Below are positions 59,601 through 64,000 of a stretch of DNA of 64,000 bases, piece after piece. Numbering within the stretch: position 1 is the stretch's first letter; each line of letters begins with the position of its first letter. Origin of the DNA: Trichoplusia ni (Eukaryota > Arthropoda > Insecta > Lepidoptera > Noctuidae); assembly GCF_003590095.1 (NCBI RefSeq), contig NC_039480.1, positions 5,619,328 to 5,683,327 on the forward strand, given 5' to 3'. Under the pieces are notes generated by a model. The model had not been told where the DNA came from. It did no database searches and saw only the letters and a list, made by a program, of their open reading frames with translations. The position numbers and the translations under genes are program-made.

Positions 59601-62600
59601 CTTGGTCCTCAGGATGTGATCAGTCAGGATCCAGGGCATGGACATCTCGATGGGGAACTGGATCCTCTTCTCCATGGTCACCAGGTCGTTGCACTCCTCG
59701 TTGTGTTGATGGCGTACCATGCATTTCTGTGAGAGGGAAGGAGAAAGAGTGTAGTGTTGTCTTTGTCATACAAGGTTCTGTGGTATTAAAGTAAACATAA
59801 CATAAAGAAAAATAACATTTTTTTCTATCAAGTCCCACTGTTGGACAAAAGCCCAGCGGACACCTGTTGTAGAAAGAAGGCTGTGCCCAGCTGTAGGTTG
59901 CATAAAGGCTAGTTCATTATATTGTACAAATGATTGTCCTAATCGGGGATCGAACCCACAAAACTGTATTTGGTAGCGGACTTAGCATTTAATTGAAATT
60001 TAATTACCACATACTTAAGTAATTATTAGCACATAACCAGAAATCGCGAAAGATAGAGAGGTCTGGATGAGGCCTTTTGCCTAGGGGATCTCAAAAAGGC
60101 TATATAATAATTAAAAAATTTAATTAAGGACACATTTTTAAAATTTTAATCAATATCGGTCAGCCGTTTTTGTAGTTGTAAATTGCATTGTCATCGGATT
60201 TGAAGCTACACTGAAACCTTCAGCCTGCTAGCTTATCGAGCCTCAAAATTGAGTTACAAAAATCCAACCGGAACGACAAACAAACAAGAAAAGTGAGTGT
60301 ATAAAACGTGGGCAAAATAAATACTCACATTAACTTTCCTTCCCATCGTCATCTCGAGATAGAACTCTCTGTACCACAGCTGGGATAGATCGCAGCACTT
60401 CTGCAGGGAGTCTGTGGGCAAAATTATAATGTGACATAGTTTGACTCAAAGTCAGGAAAATTTGAATCAAACCGACTCTTGGTTTGACTCAAAACAAGTG
60501 TACAAAATTTGGTTTGTTTTTATTTTATCCACTTCCGAGAGAATTTTATCAAAAATTTTAAGTTTGAAAATACCTCCCAAACTTTCAACCAATTTGATCA
60601 AACCATCAAACCGTTTTATTAAATCATCAAACCATCAGTTTCATAGAGCCATCAAACTATTCCATCATACCACTTTGATCAAACCTTTAACTCTTTCAAG
60701 CAAACCTTCAACCAATATGATCAAACCTTCGACCCTTTCACGCAAACCTTCAAACCATTTTTACCAAACCATCAATCCATCAAACTACCCCATCGACCAG
60801 TTTGATCAAACCATCAAACCGTGTTGTCAAAACCATCAAACATTTTGATTAAGCCATCAAACAGTTTGATCAGACGATCAAACAATATTTCTGACTCACC
60901 AGACAAGTTCAGCAGGTAACTCCAATAGAAGCTCTGCCTGTGGAACATCTCTATCTGAGTCAGGGTGCCCGCGTCCAGGTCCCTGCGAAGAGTCCTATCC
61001 AGACTTGTCCGAGAACCATTCCGTCAGAACATCAAACAGTTTGTTCAAACCTTCAAACCATTTCATCAGACCTTCAAACTATCAAAACATTCCTTGAAAC
61101 AGTTTGATCAATCCATCACTCGATTTTATCCAGCCATCAAACCGTTTGATCAAACCGTTTTACCTATACTATATTTCTGACTCACCAGACAAGTTCAGCA
61201 GGTAACTCCAATAGAAGCTCTGCCTGTGGAACATCTCTATCAGAGTCAGGGTGCCCGCGTCCAGGTCCCTGCGAAGAGTCCTATCCAGACTTGTCCGAGA
61301 ACCATTCCCTCAGACCATCAAACAGTTTGTTAAAACCTTCAAACCATCATCCCTTTCAATCAAACCTTCAAACTATCAAAACATTCCTTGAAACAGTTTG
61401 ATCAATCCATCACTCGATTTCATCCAGCCATCAAACTGTTCCACCAAACCAGTTTGATCAAACCGTTTTACCTAAACTATATTCCGACTCACCGGACAAG
61501 TTGAGCAGGTAGCTCCAATAGAAGCTCTGCCTGTGGAACATCTCTATCTGCGTGAGGGTGCCCGCGTCCAGGTCCTTGCGGAGAGTCCGTCTTCCACCAG
61601 ACTTGTCCGAGATCAGGGCTTCCAGCTGAGTGCGAACCATGTACAGCTGGGTCGATGATGGGCCTGGGGAAAAAAATATAAGATCTATGTATATTTTTCA
61701 TTTTGTATTGATTTAGTTTTAAAAATGTAAATATTAGTTTAGTTTAATTTATTGTAAAATATTGAAATGAAACTACTCCTATCAATTTTATCGCTGTTTA
61801 ATTTTAGATTTTAGTTCCCGACGTTTCGACACCTTTGCAGGTATCATGGTCACGGGCATTTTTAAGTTGATGTCATCATCATTGGCCTAGCCTTTTCCCA
61901 ACTATGTTGTGGTCGGCTTCCAGTCTAACCGGATTCAGCTAAGTACTAAAGCACTGTGACCTCCTCAACCCAGTTACCTGGGCAACACGATACCCCTTGG
62001 TTAGACTGGTTGTCAGACTTTCAAGCCGGGACCCACAATTTAACGTGCCTTCCGAAACACGGAGGAACTCGTTATGACAAAGACGGTCACCCATCTACGA
62101 CTGCCACGAGCTCCTCTGAGATTCCGATCTCACTAATTAGAGCCGTCGGTCGTCCGGGAGCAAGATGGGTCGATGACATAATAAAGGTCTCGGGTCGAGT
62201 CTCGATGAGGCTGGCAGAGGACCGTAGAAATAGGCACGAGATAGGGGAGGCCTATGCCCAGCAGTGGGAGGACAAAGGCTGTGGATGATGATGATGAAAG
62301 AGTTATTAGATGAGCTTATTAAATGATGAATCATTCTCACGATAGTTACTATCATAAGAGCTAGCTATATACTGACCCACATTCCTCCTAGGCACTTTGA
62401 TGGTGAAGCTAGCCTCTCCGTCCTTCTTCCCTCGCAGCGCGGGGTCCTGCTGGGGCTCGCAGCCTCGCGCCCAGTCGCCGCACGTTTCGCGAACTGATAC
62501 TATGATACTGGGGAAATGTTATAACAATCATATAATATTAATATAATATTGGACAACATTCACACTACGCCATCTAGTCTCAAACTAAGCAGAGCTTGTG

Positions 62601-63757
62601 TTATGAGAGCTAGACAACTGATAAACATACTTATATATTTCTAAATACATACATAATAAATAATAAAATAAATAAATAAAATTATCCCACTGGCGGGCAA
62701 CGACAAACTCTATAATTCCTGATGCTGAGCTTTTGTCAAATCTAGACTGATTATAATTATTTTTTTAAACCTCACCTATGGTATCCCACGGCTGGGCAAG
62801 GGCTATATCATATTGCCTTATACTAGCATTTTGTCGAGCCTCGCACTGAATGGTAATATTTTTATAGCCTGCCTATAATCGTGTCCCACGGCTGGGCAAA
62901 GGCCTAACCTACCTTGACATGTCTATCAGATTGGAATTAGTTTTAAAAGAAACAAAATGTACCTCAGGCAGAAAGACACTAACTTTGGCTCAATATACAG
63001 ATGACTGGATATAAAAAGAAAAAATCTCATTAGTCCCTCAGTTAGGTTAGGTTTGAAAAGTATGAGACACGTATTTATTCCTTTTTCAGAAAAACTAGAA
63101 TTGACAAAGATTAACTGCTTTCAAGTTTAGGAGAGGGGGCTTGTGACGTAACGATAGAGTAAAATTTATACTCAATTGTGACGTCACGCGTAAGTTTCAT
63201 TCACTGTAATTTTGTCAATTTATGTTTGCGGGACAAATTAAAAAATACGTATCCATTATTAAACAAAATATCACAAGACGGACACTGCAAAAAAAAATTG
63301 TCATCATCCCTATTCTCGGCATAACAAAACACACTTCTTTCTAAAAAAACATTCATTTCATCAATTAACAAAATCAAAATCAAAAGTTTTTATTTCAAGT
63401 AGGTCGTTTTCCAGGCACTTTCAAAACGTTAAGGTGATGGCTCTAGTTGCGCGGTACCAAAGTGTCACTATTATGGATGAGAACCGGCAAGAAACTCCAT
63501 AAATTAATTAACCCTCAACACACAACACTCAAATTTAAATACCTTCTAATCAAGTCCTTCTTATTCTTAATAGCTTTCCTCAGTGGTTCCCTCAGAACGA
63601 GCTGTACGAAGTCCTGTAGCTCTGCGAAGACTCCTCTCCTGGCCGCATCGGCGAAGACCGTCTCCATGCGAGCCATGAGGACCTGGAGACCCTTGATCAT
63701 GGCTATGACTTCAATCATGGCGAATTTCTCTTCGGACGTGTAGTTGTAACGGGTTGC
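47487..63757 (-). CDS. Sra-1: Sra-1/CYFIP (WAVE complex subunit), 18 coding exons, N-terminus outside window
   Basis: Exons (5' to 3' on -): 63757-63543, 62507-62377, 61663-61493, 60411-60329, 59726-59584, 59052-58879, 58391-58253, 56613-56527, 55793-55594, 54667-54534, 53964-53773, 53272-53148, 52387-52309, 51026-50932, 49944-49784, 49364-49302, 48768-48621, 47648-47487. All have AG/GT borders and consistent phases, giving 2502 nt and 833 residues plus TAG. The family is about 1250 residues, so roughly the first 420 are missing. Recognised blocks include [92 protein letters not shown] and VEHVRCF. Known role: with Nap1/Hem it forms the Rac1-binding half of the WAVE regulatory complex, releasing Arp2/3-driven actin assembly at the membrane. 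It also binds FMR1/eIF4E in animals. Orthology is very secure. Confidence 0.96.
48024..48401 (+). mobile_element. Family H MITE
   Basis: TACACGGTGATTTTTTAGTC to GACTAAAAAATCACGGCGTA, with a short deletion after AATAAGTACGAA. Lies in Sra-1 intron 17. A diverged family G scrap follows (48405-48490). Confidence 0.85.
48621..48768 (-). CDS. Sra-1: Sra-1 exon 17
   Basis: Acceptor GTTTCTAG, donor [26 protein letters not shown] then QRRFEALDFCYHILRVQR, highly conserved. Confidence 0.96.
48786..48957. repeat. Family E end followed by family F fragment
   Basis: TTTGTCGTTCCGGTTGAATT (E), then GATCGTCCGACTAGTTTCAC and CGTTGCATCATTTAAGATAA (F). Confidence 0.6.
49085..49268 (-). mobile_element. Family E MITE
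   Basis: TCAAATTTTATCAAAACCGG to GTATAAAAACGTGGGC. Its end is about 34 bp from exon 16. Part of the other arm is at 48969 (AACCCAGGTTTTGTAATG), split off by inserted sequence. Confidence 0.75.
49302..49364 (-). CDS. Sra-1: Sra-1 exon 16
   Basis: Acceptor CTGTTTCAG, donor GTAAGT. Short exon LWSALQFLYCIPVGETQFTV, entered in phase 2 and left in phase 2. Confidence 0.95.
49415..49779. repeat. Cluster of GCCCA-TGGGC palindromes
   Basis: GCCCAACAGTGGGC (49415), GCCCACATGTGGGC (49486, perfect), GCCCAGCACTGGGC (49697) and GCCCAACGTTGGGC (49766, perfect). The last one begins at the +5 position of the exon 15 splice donor. Confidence 0.8.
49784..49944 (-). CDS. Sra-1: Sra-1 exon 15
   Basis: Acceptor TTCCCCAACAG, donor GTAAGC. 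QGQLSREGDLLTRERLCCGL then SLFSVVLRRLRGCLSAPQW, ending EFH plus a split Arg codon. Confidence 0.95.
50110..50280 (-). repeat. Family C SINE (tRNA-derived)
   Basis: CACAAAGACACCCAGACTCA to CGGGGATCGAATCAACACG and ACCACTCCGCTATCGTGCC. Confidence 0.8.
50395..50480 (+). repeat. Low-copy repeat shared with 61790
   Basis: TCGTGACCATGGTACCTGCA and AAGGTGTCGAAACGTCGG, found in reverse at 61790-61860. Confidence 0.65.
50577..50885 (+). mobile_element. Family G element
   Basis: AGGGATGACGACAATTTTTT to TTTATACCCAGTCATCATC. A few bases shorter than the 18377 copy. Confidence 0.8.
50932..51026 (-). CDS. Sra-1: Sra-1 exon 14
   Basis: Acceptor TATATATTAG, donor GTAAGT. GEKPESKQKRLEAKYAALQI then VQNVDKYGTAK. 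Confidence 0.94.
51230..51490 (+). repeat. Family N/K-type fragments
   Basis: CCGTTGCCCGCGACTTCGTC at 51240, then GCGAAAGTTTGTATGTATGG and CATAGGATAGTTTTTATCCC. Confidence 0.65.
51603..51940 (-). repeat. Family D dispersed repeat, long copy
   Basis: GGCCTAGCCTTTTCCCAGCT to CGGTTATAGCTTAGCCACGA. Nearly identical to 55203-55545, including the unusual AATAATAGCCGGTGCC deletion form. Confidence 0.85.
52030..52268 (+). repeat. Family O repeat
   Basis: AATTGCTGTTCGTTAGTGTC to GAAACCGCGGGAAACAGCTA; related copy at 56930. Confidence 0.6.
52309..52387 (-). CDS. Sra-1: Sra-1 exon 13
   Basis: Acceptor GTTTCTAG, donor GTATGT. ALSQEEVTDLLHAAPFQNIL then PRPFAA. Confidence 0.95.
52438..52640 (-). repeat. 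Family C SINE (tRNA-derived)
   Basis: TAGGTTTCACAAACATACAA, CGGGGATCGAAACCGCGAC, CCACTCGGCTATCCGTGC. Confidence 0.85.
52641..53147. other. Intron 12, mostly unrecognised
   Basis: GC-moderate sequence with short frames on both strands that lack homology. A (TCTTC)n pyrimidine tract sits near 53110-53145, next to the exon 12 donor. Confidence 0.5.
53148..53272 (-). CDS. Sra-1: Sra-1 exon 12
   Basis: Acceptor GTTGGCAG, donor GTAAGA. VLGYYHAQLTDIVQYPDART then ELFHAFRELGNIILFCMLIEQ. Confidence 0.95.
53300..53535 (-). repeat. Family A SINE (tRNA-derived)
   Basis: ACAACGCCATCTTGCGTCAA to GAATTGAACCCACGACCTCC and ACCACTAGACCAACAGGCC. Confidence 0.85.
53773..53964 (-). CDS. Sra-1: Sra-1 exon 11 (Rac1 D-site region)
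   Basis: Acceptor TATTACCCAG, donor GTGAGT. FVGAQHLHALVRLLGYQGVA to LPRYDYGSN, then a Gly codon split over the intron. In human CYFIP1 the Tyr and Gly of the YGSPG motif (Y967, G971) form the Rac1 D site; both are kept here as YGSNG. Confidence 0.95.
54040..54230 (-). mobile_element. Family E MITE
   Basis: CCACGTTTTTTTAAAAAAAA at left and TATAAAAACGTGGGG at right; central deletion. Confidence 0.75.
54258..54462 (-). repeat. Family C SINE (tRNA-derived)
   Basis: CCTTGTGTCGCGGAGGGTTT to CGGGGAACGAATCAACACG and CACTCGGCTATCCG; it runs into a short family A head piece (54490-54527). Confidence 0.8.
54534..54667 (-). CDS. Sra-1: Sra-1 exon 10
   Basis: Acceptor CTGTCCAG, donor GTGAGT. FVKCRGIQFGVGVSREKPQQ then YGHALLWGSKQLSLAYSAQY. 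Confidence 0.95.
54668..55200. other. Intron 9, distal part
   Basis: 54945-55175 (GACAGAAAACCCTTTCATTT, TTGGGGAGGCCGCCATATTG) has the look of a dispersed repeat but has no second copy here. Confidence 0.4.
55203..55545 (-). repeat. Family D dispersed repeat, long copy
   Basis: GGCCTAGCCTTTTCCCAACT to GTTATAGCTTAGACACGAGC. Confidence 0.87.
55594..55793 (-). CDS. Sra-1: Sra-1 exon 9
   Basis: Acceptor TTCCTCAG, donor [26 protein letters not shown] to [20 protein letters not shown] and NYCYNAATD; among the most conserved parts of the family. Confidence 0.97.
55828..55992 (-). repeat. Family A SINE fragment
   Basis: GATAAATATACTTATGTATT then GGGAATCGAACCCACGACCT and ACCACTAACCACTAGC. Confidence 0.7.
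56245..56422 (-). repeat. Family D repeat, truncated
   Basis: TCCTAGCCTTATCCCAACTA to GTAAGACTGGTTGTCAGACT; starts with a CATCATCATCC tail. Confidence 0.8.
56527..56613 (-). CDS. Sra-1: Sra-1 exon 8
   Basis: Acceptor CCGTACAG, donor GTAAGT. VAQRINSDMHRALDAAVAKF then EAGDITGVV, phase 0 at both ends (a symmetric 87-nt exon). Confidence 0.94.
56690..57055 (-). repeat. Family N repeat and family O fragment
   Basis: ATATAAAGCTGAAGAGTTTG to GCAGTCGCGGGCAACAGCTG (N), then AATTGCTGTTCGTTAGTCTC (O). Confidence 0.7.
57100..57155 (-). repeat. Family F fragment
   Basis: CCGCGATCCCGATAAATACG CGTG only. Confidence 0.55.
57224..57640 (-). pseudogene. RTE-type LINE reverse transcriptase C-terminus, broken
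   Basis: On -: ATKGMNERQLHAAEMRMLRG then VTRADRVRN and an in-frame stop, continuing in the same frame with LAPVTEKLRGNRLSWYGHVM and RGRGRPKKRWMDCVKDDM. Typical C-terminal block of RTE-clade polyproteins; 5' truncated. Preceded on + by a CATCATCATCACC tail (57177), its 3' end. Confidence 0.85.
57895..58065 (+). repeat. LINE 3' tail
   Basis: GACATTTCTTCTCAGGGTAG to AGAATAAATGATTTCATTTC repeated ATTTC units; reverse copy at 28745. Confidence 0.65.
58055..58180 (+). repeat. Family F MITE, one arm and centre
   Basis: TTATTAAATGATACAACGGT, CACGCGTATATATCGGGATC, CCTTAATCATGAGCTGACGC; right arm missing. Confidence 0.7.
58253..58391 (-). CDS. Sra-1: Sra-1 exon 7
   Basis: Acceptor GTTCCCCAG, donor GTGAGT. 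MLLDKRYRAECAARGASTGA then GRYASLLRQRHVALLGRHVD. The Ala/Gly-rich insert (AARGASTGAGAG) differs from the family's usual loop here and is unusually GC-rich. Confidence 0.93.
58491..58719 (-). repeat. Family B SINE (tRNA-derived)
   Basis: ATGCGGACAACATCACATAC to CGGGGATCGAACCCGGGAC and CCACTCGACCACGGAGGTCG. Confidence 0.87.
58720..58852. repeat. Family A SINE chimera
   Basis: A reverse head (GGGAATCGAACCCACAACCT) is joined at CCGGTATACGG to a forward tail (TACTCATAATCCAAGGTTTG, AGACTAGATGGCGTTG). Confidence 0.7.
58879..59052 (-). CDS. Sra-1: Sra-1 exon 6
   Basis: Acceptor CTCCCCCACAG, donor GTGAGA. YVLYPLDLYNDSAQYALTVF then RKQFLYDEVEAEVNLCFDQF. Confidence 0.96.
59090..59540. repeat. GGAC/GGAT/AGAC-type degenerate tandem repeat
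   Basis: Purine-rich 4-bp words in long series (GGATGGACGGATGGACGGAT near 59350). Fills most of intron 5. The frames across it on both strands are repeat artefacts. Confidence 0.85.
59584..59726 (-). CDS. Sra-1: Sra-1 exon 5
   Basis: Acceptor CCCTCTCACAG, donor GTGAGT. KCMVRHQHNEECNDLVTMEK then [20 protein letters not shown]. Confidence 0.96.
59820..60110. other. Intron 4 with repeat scraps
   Basis: GTCCCACTGTTGGACAAAAG (M-like) and GATTGTCCTAATCGGGGATC (C-like) fragments; nothing else. Confidence 0.45.
60115..60313 (-). mobile_element. Family E MITE
   Basis: ATTTTAATCAATATCGGTC at left, GTGTATAAAACGTGGGC at right; its end is about 16 bp from the exon 4 donor. Confidence 0.77.
60329..60411 (-). 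CDS. Sra-1: Sra-1 exon 4
   Basis: Acceptor TTTGCCCACAG, donor GTGAGT. SLQKCCDLSQLWYREFYLEM then TMGRKVN. Confidence 0.96.
60900..61022 (-). pseudogene. Defective copy 1 of Sra-1 exon 3
   Basis: Keeps the exon's 3' two thirds (read on -: SDKSG, then, after a 5-base loss, RTLRRDLDAGTLTQIEMFHR and QSFYWSYLLNLS) and the donor G|GTGAGT. It lacks the 5' part, the branch/acceptor and the reading frame (TAG follows SDKSG). Confidence 0.85.
61186..61308 (-). pseudogene. Defective copy 2 of Sra-1 exon 3
   Basis: Differs from copy 1 by about one base over 120 (TLTLIE instead of TLTQIE) and shares its 5-base deletion and truncation. Copy 2 was therefore made from copy 1 or the reverse, not from the intact exon directly. 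Offset between donors is 286 bp, then 307 bp to the real exon. Confidence 0.85.
61493..61663 (-). CDS. Sra-1: Sra-1 exon 3 (intact copy)
   Basis: Acceptor TTTTCCCCAG, donor [26 protein letters not shown] then SGGRRTLRKDLDAGTLTQIE and YLLNLS. Phase links to exons 2 and 4 are exact, so this is the functional copy. Confidence 0.95.
61790..61862 (-). repeat. Low-copy repeat shared with 50395
   Basis: TCCCGACGTTTCGACACCTT and GCAGGTATCATGGTCACGGG. Confidence 0.6.
61872..62112 (-). repeat. Family D repeat, internally deleted
   Basis: GGCCTAGCCTTTTCCCAACT to GAGGAACTCGTTATGACAAA. Confidence 0.8.
62120..62300 (+). pseudogene. LINE reverse-transcriptase C-terminal fragment
   Basis: VGRPGARWVDDIIKVSG and GEAYAQQWEDKGCG then TGA and GATGATGATGA. 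Same protein family as 2645-2815 but a different subfamily. Confidence 0.8.
62377..62507 (-). CDS. Sra-1: Sra-1 exon 2
   Basis: Acceptor CATTTCCCCAG, donor GTCAGT. IIVSVRETCGDWARGCEPQQ then DPALRGKKDGEASFTIKVPR. The GTCAGT donor is a little weaker than others. Confidence 0.94.
62553..62660 (-). repeat. Family A SINE tail
   Basis: CTACGCCATCTAGTCTCAAA to ATATATTTCTAAATACATAC; head missing. Confidence 0.75.
63003..63313 (-). mobile_element. Family G element
   Basis: ATGACTGGATATAAAAAGAA to AAAAAAATTGTCATCATCCC, the reverse of 18377. Confidence 0.82.
63370..63507 (+). repeat. Family L repeat
   Basis: ATCAAAAGTTTTTATTTCAA to GAACCGGCAAGAAACTCCAT. Confidence 0.72.
63543..63757 (-). CDS. Sra-1: Sra-1 exon 1 of the visible part
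   Basis: Acceptor CCATTCACAG, donor [26 protein letters not shown] then IKGLQVLMARMETVFADAAR and REPLRKAIKNKKDLIR. It begins in phase 0, so an upstream exon ending in phase 0 must lie beyond the window. Confidence 0.95.
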
Positions 63758-64000
63758 CTGTGAATGGAGATGTTATTAGGGATCCGTGTTACAGATAACT
63801 TCGTTTAGTGTTGTATTTTATTATTAGCGATCCGTATATTTTTCATGACATACAGCTTGGTGACGGACGGACGTACAGACAACATAGCTTCAGTAATAGA
63901 ATTCAAGTTTTAACTTCAAATAACTCCTTTTGCTTTGTGTTGAGCAGAAGGGAGTATCATACTTCTTCTTCTAAAACCTGGGTGAGTTTGTTCCTTCCAT
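63758..64000. other. Upstream Sra-1 intron
   Basis: No further exon is recognisable before the window ends. Confidence 0.6.

Larger units (their letters stand above)
60440..61484. repeat. TTTGATCAAACCATCAAACC-type array enclosing exon copies
   Basis: Dozens of variants of CATCAAACCGTTTGATCAAA fill intron 3 around the two defective exon copies. The + strand frame across 60441-60848 is an artefact of this array. Confidence 0.8.

Noticed and set aside
60441..60848. 135-residue + strand frame rich in Ser, Lys and Pro
   Set aside because: Translation of the TCAAACCATCAAACC array.

Overview
The window is nuclear DNA from an insect, almost certainly a lepidopteran (probably a moth). It is AT-rich, with GC-richer coding exons split by many repeat-filled introns. 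The intron repeats are tRNA-derived SINEs and foldback MITEs of the kind that crowd moth genomes. Species cannot be told from the sequence alone.

Two conserved protein-coding genes lie tail to tail. On the + strand, 803-38335 carries fifteen coding exons of cap-n-collar (cnc), the insect NRF2-type CNC-bZIP transcription factor. The exons join in frame without a stop to give 533 residues and end at a TGA; the true N-terminus of the long isoform lies upstream of the window. Three further short ATG-containing exons (9807, 21198 and 24949) each end in a GT donor in the phase needed to join exon 5 at 25971. They look like alternative promoters/first exons for shorter isoforms. On the - strand, 63757 down to 47487 carries eighteen coding exons of Sra-1/CYFIP, the Rac-binding subunit of the WAVE regulatory complex. 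They give 833 residues of the C-terminal two thirds; the N-terminal exons lie beyond 64000. The two genes converge on a 9.2 kb interval that holds both 3' UTRs and repeats. No functional link between them is implied.

The largest mobile element is an apparently full-length non-LTR retrotransposon (about 32074-37326) in the intron between the cnc leucine-zipper exon and the next coding exon. It has a 5' UTR, ORF1 (coiled coil plus an SGNH-like domain), ORF2 (APE endonuclease plus reverse transcriptase with intact motifs) and an (ATT)n tail. It is nested in an older short repeat. Other introns hold at least four tRNA-headed SINE families, four MITE or foldback families with visible terminal inverted repeats, LINE 3' fragments and several tandem arrays. 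Family letters (A, B, C ...) are my own labels.

Points most worth a second look: the phase-matched alternative first exons of cnc; a duplicated splice acceptor before the CNC-domain exon that would give a truncated protein; two tandem defective copies of a Sra-1 exon in a TTTGATCAAAC-rich array; the retrotransposon's ORF2, whose essential N-terminal motif lies upstream of its first ATG; a degenerate SGNH-like ORF1; and a tandem repeat just past the Sra-1 stop codon. I found no CRISPR array, rRNA, genuine tRNA gene or bacterial-type system. Coordinates of exons come from splice-site and reading-phase continuity read by eye; repeat boundaries are approximate (about 10-20 bases).
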